Positions 42,396 to 51,947 of a DNA stretch of 64,000 nt are shown one piece after another. The position numbers and the translations under genes were made by a program. How positions within the stretch are numbered: position 1 is the stretch's first letter; each line of letters begins with the position of its first letter. Source of the DNA: Halobacteriovorax sp. JY17 (GTDB lineage: Bacteria; Bdellovibrionota; Bacteriovoracia; Bacteriovoracales; Bacteriovoracaceae); the NCBI RefSeq assembly GCF_002753895.1, contig NZ_NJER01000002.1, forward strand, positions 124,001 through 188,000. The letters run 5' to 3'. The notes below the pieces were generated by a model. It was not told the DNA's origin and made no database searches. It saw only the letters and a list, made by a program, of their open reading frames with translations.

Positions 42396-43979
42396 ATGAA
42401 TGACTTAGCAGAAAATTTAGAGAGATTAGTTTTAGAGAATAAGCTTTCTAAGGCCCATCAAGAAATAAGAAAATTTTTAAAACAAGAGCATGAAATATCC
42501 CAAAGACTTTTTGAACTATTCCAAAAAGTTTTTGGGATTTTAAAAGAAGATGATGATTCTCTAATAATTAGTTTTCTCAAGATCTCCCTAGATTCAAAAA
42601 TCAATATATCAAAATTTCTATTGAAAACTCTCGTAACAATTAATGAAGAAAGCTTTTTCTACCTTTATCCAATCGCAAAAAAGTACTTTATTGAAAATGG
42701 AATGCTCTCTGATTTTGAAAAAGTATTTGTTAGATATAAGAAGAATCTATTAAAGAGTAAGTCCTATACTCGGTTGATTGAAGAGCTTGAAGATATTGAA
42801 GAGTATGGAATAGACGTTGTTGTTTCTAGAGAGGAAGAAGCCCTTTGTCATTATGGTTTGGTTGATATTGATTACTTTGAAAAAAAATATGAAGGCGTTC
42901 TTTTAAGGAAGGAAAAAACTATTCTTAACAATGTCCAAATAGATTTAAATAATTCAATTTGGAGAAAGCAAACTTTTATAATGAAAGAGAGAGTTATTAG
43001 AAGCTACGGAAATAGATCACTTGAAAGTAGAAAGGAATTTTTAAAGTCTATATATGAACTTATTTTAGGAGAGAGCGAAGTAGAGAGTTGTTTCGTCTTG
43101 CTGTTTGAGTACTCTATTGAAATGGGGCATAAAGACTTTGCTGATGAGCTTAAAAAAATATTAGTAAGTAACTATGAACATAGTCCTGATCGTTTAGAAA
43201 AAGCGGTTAAAGAATTAAGGCCCATATCGAGAGACTCTTTCGAAGAGATAGATTTGGCCGATGATCTTTTTGATGGTGGTGTAGATGCTAAAGATTTAAC
43301 AATCAGACGTCTTGTGAACCAAATTAATATTCTTAAAGATGAGAGGGATTTGGAAGGTGCGACAAAACTTCTTGAGAAGTTAAAAACTCTAGATAAGGAC
43401 CATACCTTAATTAAAGAATTAGAAGAAAAAGAACATAAGATTAAAGGTTCAAAGAGCGCCAAGGTTTTAAGAACGATTTCAGAAGTTGAGCAAGATCTTT
43501 TAAATGAGCTATCAGTCTACTCAGAAATTGGAAAGAAAGATATTTTAGAAGAAGAGTCATATTTAAAAATGTATACAAAGAAAGTTATAGATATGATGCC
43601 GATGAACCACCTGAGAGAGCAGTATCGAGAACTGGTTTACTCGTATAATACGTTAGGGTTTTATGATAATTCATTACTTATTATTGAAAGATTAGTTTTT
43701 GAAAGTGCTTTAGATGTTAAAGAGGAAATTGAAATTGAATTTTTGCGTGCGGAAGTTATGCGAATGTCTCAAAATTATTATGGAGCATTAAATAACGTAG
43801 AAAAATGCATCGAAGAAAAAGCAATGACAGATAGTGAGAAGATTTCATTTTACTATCTTAAGGGTGAAATATTGCGAGAACTTGGAAGAAAGAAGGATGC
43901 GCTAAAGGCATATGCAGTAGTTTATGGGTTTAATAAGAAGTATAGAATGGTTTCGTATAGGTTAAAAGAAATTGAATAG
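42396..43979 (+). CDS. helical repeat (TPR-like) protein of unknown function
   Basis: A 527-residue, highly charged helical protein without signal peptide or membrane segment. The C-terminal 120 residues look like TPRs (YYLKGEILRELGRKKDALKAY). The middle contains a predicted coiled coil rich in Glu, Lys and Leu. I prefer ATG 42396 to TTG 42363 though neither has a strong ribosome-binding site. Its 3' end overlaps the TamB-like gene by eight bases, suggesting joint expression with the envelope-assembly pair. Confidence 0.72.
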   Translation: MNDLAENLERLVLENKLSKAHQEIRKFLKQEHEISQRLFELFQKVFGILKEDDDSLIISFLKISLDSKINISKFLLKTLVTINEESFFYLYPIAKKYFIENGMLSDFEKVFVRYKKNLLKSKSYTRLIEELEDIEEYGIDVVVSREEEALCHYGLVDIDYFEKKYEGVLLRKEKTILNNVQIDLNNSIWRKQTFIMKERVIRSYGNRSLESRKEFLKSIYELILGESEVESCFVLLFEYSIEMGHKDFADELKKILVSNYEHSPDRLEKAVKELRPISRDSFEEIDLADDLFDGGVDAKDLTIRRLVNQINILKDERDLEGATKLLEKLKTLDKDHTLIKELEEKEHKIKGSKSAKVLRTISEVEQDLLNELSVYSEIGKKDILEEESYLKMYTKKVIDMMPMNHLREQYRELVYSYNTLGFYDNSLLIIERLVFESALDVKEEIEIEFLRAEVMRMSQNYYGALNNVEKCIEEKAMTDSEKISFYYLKGEILRELGRKKDALKAYAVVYGFNKKYRMVSYRLKEIE

Positions 43980-46900
43980 ATTAAATAAAATTTTAATTAT
44001 TTTCTCATTTATAACGGCATTACTCATTATGTCGACGTGGAAATTTGTTCAGTCAGAATATTTTGGAGGAATAATTGCCAATGAAATTAACAAAAGCATA
44101 AGCAGTAAGCTTGATCTTGATCTATCTTTTTCAAATATCGAAATAGAAATGTTCCCACCAGCAACCAAGTTAAAAAATGTTACTATTGTAAGCTCTAGAA
44201 AAGAGTATGAGTTTGATATCAGGGCGGGGAGCTTGATCCTTACATTTGGCTTAAGTGATTTCTTTGGAAATAAGTTTTCAATAAAAGAAATTAGCCTTGT
44301 AGATGCAGATATAGATTTAAGTAATCTAGTCTTAAAGGAAGAGGGCGGAGTAATTAAGGAGCAGGACTACTTTCCTTTTATTAAAGAACTATTTCAAGAA
44401 AACCTTCCATTTAGAATTGGAGGTATAAATCTCGAGAGATCAAATATTAGTTCTTCTTACATAGAGGGATTCTTTAAGAAGATGAATGTAACCGTGTACA
44501 AGTCTGTAGTAGAGGCAAATATAAGTGGTTATGGAGTAAGTTTAAATGAAAAAATATTAAAAAATAAAAATATTAATAATCTAGATTATCTGTCCATTGA
44601 GTTTCATTTAAATGAGAAAAAGCTTCTACTTAAGAAGAGTGAGTTTTGGAAGCAATCTCAAAATATTGTGTTAGAAGGAGCTTTGCTTTTTAATAAAGAA
44701 CTTTCATTTAAGGGGGCAGGTTACTTTAGGGGAATGCTAGAGAACTTAAACTTTTTAGAACAATATGGTTTTTATAGAGAGATATCGCCAAAGGGTGTGG
44801 TTGAAATAAAAACAAATATTGAAAGTAATCTTTCCAATAAGTTTAAGCTAGATGGTTCGTTACGATTAGTAAATCTAAAGTCTAAGTACGCCAATCTCGA
44901 AAACTTGTTTAGTAAGTTTAAAATAGATGATACTGAAATATTCTTAGAGGAGGCGGTCGCCGAAGATCGTGGTGGTAAAATAACCTTGAAAAACCCTACT
45001 AAGGTTTATGATCTTAAAGAGTCTGAATTTATTGGAGAGGATGTTGCGTTTACCTTTGATAATTTTCATACAAATTCATTACTTTACTTTTTAAAAGATA
45101 CTCTCGGAATTCTAAAGGGACGGTTGAATGGTGAAGTAATCGGTAAATGGGAAAATGAAAAGCTGAAGTTTAATATAGGTGAAGGCAGTAGTCTTGAGAA
45201 ATTCACTTTGGAGTCTTCTTCAAAAACACCAATCCTAAAAAATGAAAAAGTTAGTATCAATGGAGTTTCTGTAAATGTTGATCTAGAAGGTCTTGTTGAT
45301 ATGAACTTTGATATTTCGACAGGAAGCTCATCGAGAATTATTGGAACAGGAAGAGTAAATAGAGACAAAGTAGACTTTAAGGTTGAAAAGTCAAAAGTCG
45401 ACTTTGAAGAAATAGGCCCAATTTCAGGTCTTCCTCTCTATGGTGTAGGTGATTTTGAAATGATTATTAAAGGAGCGGGTTCAGATGTAAACTTTGACTT
45501 TGGTCTTGATATGTCAAAAGTAAAAATCTTAGACTTTAATATTACAAAGTTAAAAGGACACCTTGGGTTAGATCTAAAAGAATTAGTTTTAAGTGTAAAA
45601 GGGGTGACCGGAGAATTTAAGAGTACCTCTTATTCTTCAAGTGGATTTATTGATTTTGAAAAAAATAAAATAAACCTCGGTATTGATATAAAGAAAACGG
45701 AATTAGAAGATGCCATTCATATCTTAGAGCCAGTCACGAAAGATTTAAATTTTCTTAAGTCAAAATACCTATCTCTAGGATTCAAGTCTCGTGTAAAGCT
45801 TTCCGGAGGGCTTTCGAGTGATGAGCTTAGAATTTATGGAATTGTTGATGGGCGCGATCTTAATATATTTAAAGAGAAATCAGAGTCTCTCTTGTTTAAT
45901 TTTGACTACGTGGACAATGTTCTTTCTTTTAACGAGGTGAAGTTGCGGCAATCTTCATCTGAGTTAATGGGACAATTTAAAATAAATACTAAAAGTAATT
46001 ACTTTGAATATGATGCTAAGCTTGTAACTGGACAGCTTGAGGATTTTGAGGCCTATCGAGTCTTAAATCTAGGGTATTCAAGTGAGGTTAGTGGGGAGTT
46101 CTATGGAAAGGGAACTATAAATGACTTTTCAACAAGGTCTCATTTGAAATTTACGAATAGCTTTCTCGGAAATATTCAAGTACCAGAGTCTCTTGTTACA
46201 ATTTATAACAACTCCAAAGAAGTCTTCTCTAGTGGGAATTTCTTGGGAGATCGATCATCTTATAATTTATATCTAAATTTTGATAAAAATAACCCTCAAA
46301 AATCTTATGTGAACGCATTTATGAATTTTGAGAACATAAAGGAATTGGTTGGTGTTGTCTCAAACCACAATATGGATAACGAGGTAATTGCGGGATCAAT
46401 AAAAGGAAGTTTAAAAAGTAGTTTCTCTGTATATCAACTAGAGAATTTGTCAATAGATGTAACTCTTGAAGATTTGATTTTTAAAAAAGAGGATGAAGTT
46501 CTTAGAATAAATGGTGATGAAGCAAGATTTTCTTTAAAGAATGGTAGCGTCGAAAAAGTTAATTTTAATGTTGTAAGTAATAAAGGTAATTTCTTCAAAT
46601 TTTTCGGGAAAGGAAATTTATCCGATGGTATAAATATAAAGCAAGAGTTTAAATTAGACTCATCTTTCTTAGAGCTACTTTCTGCAAAAATATCAAAGTC
46701 TAGCGGTGCAATTTTTGGAGAGGGAAGTCTTTCTGGAAGTATAGATGACCTTGTCTTTGAGCACTCCTTTGGGGGAGAAGATATTTTTCTTAATATTCTT
46801 GGGGTACTTAGCTCCTTCTCAAACGTTTCCTTTGATCTTGTTTTTGAGCAGAATAGTCTCATGATTAACAAGGTGAATGGACTATTTGGAAAAGGAGATG

Positions 46901-48006
46901 TTGAAGCAAGAGGGTTTATTAAATTCTTACTTCCATATCCTGAAATTGATCTTAACCTATCTTTTTCTAACAGCTATATCCCACTTTTTAAAAAAAGTGG
47001 TGTTCTTGCGTCTGGGTTGGCAAAAATCGAGGGGCGTGAATTTCCTTATCTATTAAACGGAGGTATTACGATTTTAAATGGAACAATTAATGATGAACTT
47101 CAGGACCTTGCACCTTCGGGAGTTTCAACAGGAAATGTTACAACAAAGTATGTTCCTGAGAATAAATTTGATAATAAGTTTGATCTCTTTGATTTAGATC
47201 TCTCTGTTAATTTTGATAAGCCAATTGTAGTTAGAAACCTATTAACAGATCTGAGGCTGCTTGGTAATGGTCGAGTAAGAGGGAAACTCTATAAACCTAC
47301 TGTTAATGGTGTTGTCGAAGTTGTTCCAGGATTAAGCAAATTATTGTTTAAGGGAAATGAATTTATCTTAAAAGAGGGTACGATTGTTTTTACTGAGGAT
47401 AAGGGGCTTGTTCCCGAATTGAACTTTACAAGTAGTAGCGTTGTTAATCAGTATACTGTTAACTTAGATGTTTACGGCTTGGCGAATAATCCACAGTTGA
47501 ATATTTCTTCAGATCCATTTTTAAATCAAGAGGATATTTTTAGTCTTTTAACTTTAGGATTTACGTCGGAGGTTTCAGATCAACTTGAAGAGAAAGAAAG
47601 AAGATCTGCAACAACTCTTGGAATTGGTACTCTTTTATTTGATCAATTATTAAAGAATCAAGGGCTGAGTTCTAATCTCGGATTGAAGTTGAGTGTTTTA
47701 CCTGAATTTGAGGAAAATGAATCATCTTTGTTGAAGGGGAAATCAGGAGTTTCTGATAATAGGTCTGGAAGATATAAGAGTGCTACCAAAATTAAACTCG
47801 AGAAGAAATTGAGTCGTAATGTTGATTTATCACTTGCTAGTACCGTTGGTGGAAGTGCAGAGCAAAAGCAAGAGATGAATGTAAATTATAATATTTTAAA
47901 GAATGTTTCACTTGAGGGGGTTTATGAAATAAACTCTACAAATGAAGAACAATCAAAAGAACCAAAGTCGTTTGGTGTGGATGTGAAAATACAATGGACC
48001 TATTAA
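43972..48006 (+). CDS. tamB: TamB-like inner-membrane/periplasmic bridge protein
   Basis: A 1344-residue protein of the AsmA/TamB superfamily. One N-terminal membrane helix (about 7-25) is followed by a very long beta-rich periplasmic region and a C-terminal DUF490/TamB domain, recognisable by GRVRGKLYKPTVNGVVEV and IFSLLTLGFTSEV. Such proteins bridge inner and outer membranes and are implicated in phospholipid transport and outer-membrane protein assembly. The TTG start at 43972 lies inside the previous gene. The 3' end overlaps the Omp85 gene by 13 bases, the classic tamA/tamB pairing though in reverse order. Confidence 0.88.
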   Translation: MNRLNKILIIFSFITALLIMSTWKFVQSEYFGGIIANEINKSISSKLDLDLSFSNIEIEMFPPATKLKNVTIVSSRKEYEFDIRAGSLILTFGLSDFFGNKFSIKEISLVDADIDLSNLVLKEEGGVIKEQDYFPFIKELFQENLPFRIGGINLERSNISSSYIEGFFKKMNVTVYKSVVEANISGYGVSLNEKILKNKNINNLDYLSIEFHLNEKKLLLKKSEFWKQSQNIVLEGALLFNKELSFKGAGYFRGMLENLNFLEQYGFYREISPKGVVEIKTNIESNLSNKFKLDGSLRLVNLKSKYANLENLFSKFKIDDTEIFLEEAVAEDRGGKITLKNPTKVYDLKESEFIGEDVAFTFDNFHTNSLLYFLKDTLGILKGRLNGEVIGKWENEKLKFNIGEGSSLEKFTLESSSKTPILKNEKVSINGVSVNVDLEGLVDMNFDISTGSSSRIIGTGRVNRDKVDFKVEKSKVDFEEIGPISGLPLYGVGDFEMIIKGAGSDVNFDFGLDMSKVKILDFNITKLKGHLGLDLKELVLSVKGVTGEFKSTSYSSSGFIDFEKNKINLGIDIKKTELEDAIHILEPVTKDLNFLKSKYLSLGFKSRVKLSGGLSSDELRIYGIVDGRDLNIFKEKSESLLFNFDYVDNVLSFNEVKLRQSSSELMGQFKINTKSNYFEYDAKLVTGQLEDFEAYRVLNLGYSSEVSGEFYGKGTINDFSTRSHLKFTNSFLGNIQVPESLVTIYNNSKEVFSSGNFLGDRSSYNLYLNFDKNNPQKSYVNAFMNFENIKELVGVVSNHNMDNEVIAGSIKGSLKSSFSVYQLENLSIDVTLEDLIFKKEDEVLRINGDEARFSLKNGSVEKVNFNVVSNKGNFFKFFGKGNLSDGINIKQEFKLDSSFLELLSAKISKSSGAIFGEGSLSGSIDDLVFEHSFGGEDIFLNILGVLSSFSNVSFDLVFEQNSLMINKVNGLFGKGDVEARGFIKFLLPYPEIDLNLSFSNSYIPLFKKSGVLASGLAKIEGREFPYLLNGGITILNGTINDELQDLAPSGVSTGNVTTKYVPENKFDNKFDLFDLDLSVNFDKPIVVRNLLTDLRLLGNGRVRGKLYKPTVNGVVEVVPGLSKLLFKGNEFILKEGTIVFTEDKGLVPELNFTSSSVVNQYTVNLDVYGLANNPQLNISSDPFLNQEDIFSLLTLGFTSEVSDQLEEKERRSATTLGIGTLLFDQLLKNQGLSSNLGLKLSVLPEFEENESSLLKGKSGVSDNRSGRYKSATKIKLEKKLSRNVDLSLASTVGGSAEQKQEMNVNYNILKNVSLEGVYEINSTNEEQSKEPKSFGVDVKIQWTY

Positions 48007-50867
48007 GAAGAGTAACTCTTATTCTCGCATTCTTGATTTTATCGAGTGTTTATGCACAAGAGATAAAGGACTTTTCTTTAGATTGTAAAGGGACGATAGC
48101 GAAGTGTTCAGACGTTTCAAAAGACTTAAAAAGTAAAATTTCAGAAGGTTTTAATTTTGCCGGAGTAAAAGATTATTTAGGTCTGGTCTTATATGATAAC
48201 TCTATTTCCAAATTAGGCTATGCGCTTAATGAAAATAAAATAAATCTCAATATTTCTTTCTATAAAAAAATTGAATCATTTCGTATTCAGCATTCTACAG
48301 ATATTGATACTTCTGCAATTGAAAGGCTTGTTGGTTTAACTGAAGGATCATTTTATAAGAAAGATGTATTAGAGAAAGCAAAAGAGCAGGTTCTTAATTA
48401 CTTCGTTGAAAGAGGGTACACAAACTCAAAAATTAAGATAGAGACAAAAGAGAAGGGATTTAGAGTATCGATACTCTTTAATGTAACAACAGGTTCTTTT
48501 ACTAAAGTGAAAGATATTGAAGTTGTTTCAAGTAGTCCAAAAGGGGCAATAGAGTTAATTTCAAGAAGGTTTAATAAGTTTCAGAATAAAGTTTGGAATA
48601 AAATTGATTTGAAGTTTGAAGCGGAGAGACTATCTGCTGATTTGTTTAATCAAGGATACTTTTCAAGTTCTGTGGCGATTCTTGAGCCTTCGATTGAGAA
48701 GAAAGGAACTGAAAGTTTTGTGAAACTAAGAGTTAAAGTTGACTTAGGAGACAAGAATAGTTTCAGTTTTCATGGGAACAATATATTCACACACCAAGAT
48801 ATTCTTTTAGAGCTTAAGGAGAATATAAAGTCTAATCTAGGGACTTTTAAAGAGGAGGACCTTCGCTTACTTGTTGTGAAAATGTATGAAAACATTGGAG
48901 TCTTTAATTCAGATGTTTCTGTTTATAGAAATCTTGGAACGGATAAGGACGGACAATCTTTTATTAATTACTTTTTTAACATACGAGAAGGGGGAAAAAT
49001 AATTACTAATACTCTCTCATTTGTCGGTAATTTTGACTTTTCTATTGAAGAGATTAGGACACATTATTTCGATAACGCTAGTGTCTTAGCGAGTAGAGGT
49101 TTTTTAGATTTAAACTATGTAAATAATTTCTCATCTCTCTTAAGAGAAAAGTATTTAAGAGCTGGTTATGTTCAAGTTGATATTTCTAAACCGAGAGTTT
49201 CTTATAATGACTTAAGGTCTAGAGTCGATATTGAGTATCGAATTAAAGAAAGGCAAAAAGCGATTCTGGCAAGTATCAATTTTTCGGGAGTCCCTTTAAG
49301 CTATAGAGACGAAATAAGAAGTATTTTGAAAAATAAGAAAAATTCCCCTGTTAATGTGTTAGAGCTTGATAGTGATATTGATACTTCCGTACAGTTTTTA
49401 AAGTCAAAAGGGTACTTCTTTGCAGTGGCCAATAAGTTGAAGCCTGATGAAGTATTGACCTATGATGCTACTTATAGCTCCGCGATTTTCAATATTGATA
49501 TTAATATTGGAGATAAAGTAACTTATAATAATGCAGTAATTTCAGGATACTCTAAAACTAAGAGAATTGTTATTGAAAGAGAGATAGAGTTCGCCGAGGG
49601 AGAGATTCTAACACCAGGAAAGGTTCAGGATTTAAAGAATAGACTCACCTCATTGGGGCTATTCTCTAATATTGAAATTAAACCACTATTTGATAAAGAA
49701 ACAAAGAATTACAATTTGTTAATTCAAGTACAAGAAAAAGATTTTGGAACAGCATTCTTTGCTCCTGGGTATAGAACAGATATAGGATATAAATTTTCTG
49801 TTGGGACAAATTATAATAATATTAATGGAATGAATAGGGTTGCTTCCTTGAGGGCCCAGGTAAACCGAAGAGATAGTTATCGTGCCTTCGATAATAGAAG
49901 AAGAACTGAAAAAAAAGATATGCTTGAATTTTACTTTAGGGGTAATTTGACAGAGCCATATTTCCTACCTGATATCTTTGGCAAAAAATTAGAAGCAGAT
50001 ATGGGATTTTCAATCGAAAGGAAGAGATATTATGAATTCGATGCAGATAGGTTGAGGATTTCTCCTACGTTATCTAAGAAGTTCAATGATTTCTTTTCAG
50101 CTTCTTTAAAATATCAGTGGGAAAGAATAAATCAATATGACGCCACAAGTGCTATCAATAATGATGACTTTAATATTGGTGGTATAACTCCAGGGATCTC
50201 TCTTGACTTTAGAGACGACCCTATTACTCCAAGGAAGGGAAGCTTCTTTAGTCTTTCAGTAGAGTTTGCTAATAGGTTCTTTGGTTCAATGGATAATGAT
50301 ACGATTAAGGTAAATTACTATAAGCTCGTTTCTCGTAATAGGTTCTATTACCCAATGGGAAATTTTGTTTTTGCATTAAGTGCGAGTTGGGGTGTTCAGA
50401 AAAACTTCGCCAATAAATTGAAAGTAGATAGCGCCGGTAACCCAGTTCTGGATGCAGATGGAAATACGCAAACAGAGGGCTATATACCGTCAATCAAGGT
50501 CTTTAGATTAAATGGTGTAGATATTGTAAGAGGTTTTGCGGAGGACGAGATTAACATCCTTCTAAATGATAGTGATATTGGTGACACGGTTATTAGAAAT
50601 AAGGCCTATTTTGCAAACCTTAAGTTTGAAGCTAGATACTCGGTAACAGATACGTTTGTAATGGGGCCATTTTTCGATGCTGGACGAGTCTATGTTGATC
50701 AATTACAGCCACTTAAGCTTAGAACGGCTGCAGGGTTAACTTTAAAGTATATAACCCCAGTGGGATCCTTGGATTTTGACTATGGCGTTAAATTAAAGCG
50801 TTTTAGGAGAAGTGCTCAAGGTAGAGAAAGTTTTGGTCGATTTCACCTCTCAATTGGATTCTTTTAG
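47994..50867 (+). CDS. Omp85-family outer-membrane protein (TamA/BamA-like)
   Basis: A 957-residue outer-membrane protein. A signal peptide (1-21) is followed by about 565 periplasmic residues containing serial POTRA domains, then a 16-strand-type barrel from about residue 590. The barrel has the Omp85 motif around FRDDPITPRKGSF and ends with a C-terminal phenylalanine beta-signal (FHLSIGFF). The periplasmic part is longer than the five POTRAs of BamA or three of TamA. Overlap with the TamB-like gene argues for a TamA role; a BamA role cannot be excluded from sequence alone. Confidence 0.88.
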   Translation: MDLLRRVTLILAFLILSSVYAQEIKDFSLDCKGTIAKCSDVSKDLKSKISEGFNFAGVKDYLGLVLYDNSISKLGYALNENKINLNISFYKKIESFRIQHSTDIDTSAIERLVGLTEGSFYKKDVLEKAKEQVLNYFVERGYTNSKIKIETKEKGFRVSILFNVTTGSFTKVKDIEVVSSSPKGAIELISRRFNKFQNKVWNKIDLKFEAERLSADLFNQGYFSSSVAILEPSIEKKGTESFVKLRVKVDLGDKNSFSFHGNNIFTHQDILLELKENIKSNLGTFKEEDLRLLVVKMYENIGVFNSDVSVYRNLGTDKDGQSFINYFFNIREGGKIITNTLSFVGNFDFSIEEIRTHYFDNASVLASRGFLDLNYVNNFSSLLREKYLRAGYVQVDISKPRVSYNDLRSRVDIEYRIKERQKAILASINFSGVPLSYRDEIRSILKNKKNSPVNVLELDSDIDTSVQFLKSKGYFFAVANKLKPDEVLTYDATYSSAIFNIDINIGDKVTYNNAVISGYSKTKRIVIEREIEFAEGEILTPGKVQDLKNRLTSLGLFSNIEIKPLFDKETKNYNLLIQVQEKDFGTAFFAPGYRTDIGYKFSVGTNYNNINGMNRVASLRAQVNRRDSYRAFDNRRRTEKKDMLEFYFRGNLTEPYFLPDIFGKKLEADMGFSIERKRYYEFDADRLRISPTLSKKFNDFFSASLKYQWERINQYDATSAINNDDFNIGGITPGISLDFRDDPITPRKGSFFSLSVEFANRFFGSMDNDTIKVNYYKLVSRNRFYYPMGNFVFALSASWGVQKNFANKLKVDSAGNPVLDADGNTQTEGYIPSIKVFRLNGVDIVRGFAEDEINILLNDSDIGDTVIRNKAYFANLKFEARYSVTDTFVMGPFFDAGRVYVDQLQPLKLRTAAGLTLKYITPVGSLDFDYGVKLKRFRRSAQGRESFGRFHLSIGFF

Positions 50868-50924
50868 TAAATTGTATCATCTGGGTTTTATTTCCATAAA
50901 AAAGGAAGAGTTTTATTTTAGTTC

Positions 50925-50954
50925 TTGACTAGTGGCCCAATAATCCAGTATAAG
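50925..50954 (+). promoter_or_regulatory. candidate sigma-70 promoter for rplM-rpsI
   Basis: TTGACT (50925-50930), 18-bp spacer, TATAAG (50949-50954). It gives a leader of about 65 bases before rplM. Confidence 0.7.
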
Positions 50955-51027
50955 GTTGAACACTCGTGTTTTGAGTAATTAAAAATTAACATATTGCAGT
51001 AAAATATTTTTACTTGGAAGGTAGTTT

Positions 51028-51468
51028 ATGTACACGCAGAAGTCTTTTGTATTGAAGCCAGCTGACGCAGACAAAAAGTGGCATCTTGTAGATGCTCAAG
51101 ATAAAGTTGTTGGAAGACTTGCGACTGAAATAGCAAATATCCTGAGAGGGAAAAACAGTCCTAAGTATACTCCTCACACTGATTCGGGTGACTTTGTAGT
51201 CGTGATCAACGCTGAGAAAGTTAAGTTTACAGGTGCAAAATGGGATAAGAAAGTTTATCACTGGCACACTAACCACATTGGTGGATTAAAGTCTAGAACT
51301 GCTAAAGAGCAATTAGAGAGAAAGCCTGAGCAGATTCTTATGAATGCTGTTAAAGGAATGCTACCTAAGAATTCTTTAGGAAGAAAACAACTAACTAAGC
51401 TTAAGTTATTCGCAGGTGAGGCACACTCTCACGAAGCGCAACAACCTGTAGCTTTAGAAATTAAATAA
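51028..51468 (+). CDS. rplM: 50S ribosomal protein L13
   Basis: A 146-residue L13 with the typical WHLVDAQDKVVGRLATEIA start and the VKGMLPKNSLGR motif. It is paired with rpsI as in most bacteria. GGAAGG precedes the ATG. Confidence 0.98.
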   Translation: MYTQKSFVLKPADADKKWHLVDAQDKVVGRLATEIANILRGKNSPKYTPHTDSGDFVVVINAEKVKFTGAKWDKKVYHWHTNHIGGLKSRTAKEQLERKPEQILMNAVKGMLPKNSLGRKQLTKLKLFAGEAHSHEAQQPVALEIK

Positions 51469-51483
51469 TTGAGAGGAATTGCA

Positions 51484-51888
51484 ATGGCTACTAAAGGTAA
51501 AACTTACGATGCGCATGCTGTAGGAAGAAGAAAGACCTCTGTTGCTAGAGTCTACGTAAAAGAAGGTTCTGGAAAAATTACAGTAAATAAAAGAGAATTT
51601 AAAGAGTACTTTGATAAAGGGACTAACAGATATGTTGTTACTCAACCTTTAAACTTAGTGAAGCTTGCTGATAAATACGACATTAACGTAAATGTTAATG
51701 GTGGTGGAACTACTGGTCAGGCTGGAGCTGTTAGACTTGGAATTGCTAGAGCAATTTTAAAAGTTGATCCTGCTCTTAGAGCTGAGCTTAAGGCAGCTGG
51801 ATTCCTTACAAGAGACTCAAGAAAAGTTGAACGTAAGAAATACGGTCTTAAAGGCGCAAGAGCTAAGTACCAATTCTCTAAGAGATAA
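51484..51888 (+). CDS. rpsI: 30S ribosomal protein S9
   Basis: A 134-residue S9. [22 protein letters not shown] and the basic C-terminus [12 protein letters not shown], which reaches the decoding centre, are conserved. ATG 51484 follows GAGAGGAA, and gives the expected MATKG-like start; a TTG at 51469 is rejected for that reason. Confidence 0.98.
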   Translation: MATKGKTYDAHAVGRRKTSVARVYVKEGSGKITVNKREFKEYFDKGTNRYVVTQPLNLVKLADKYDINVNVNGGGTTGQAGAVRLGIARAILKVDPALRAELKAAGFLTRDSRKVERKKYGLKGARAKYQFSKR

Positions 51889-51910
51889 TAAATGTTATAA
51901 TTTATATACT

Positions 51911-51937
51911 AAAGGCCCACTTTGTGGGCCTTTTTTA
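51911..51937 (+). terminator. intrinsic terminator of rplM-rpsI
   Basis: AAGGCCCAC (51912-51920), TTT loop, GTGGGCCTT (51924-51932), then more T (to 51936). It lies only 11 bases before the start of the UvrA paralogue, so that gene is reached by read-through or has its promoter further upstream. Confidence 0.93.
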
Positions 51938-51947
51938 TTTGAGAAAA

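Noticed and set aside
51924-51947. GTG start for the UvrA paralogue at 51924
   Set aside because: The codon is inside the rpsI terminator stem; UvrA-like sequence begins at the ATG at 51948.
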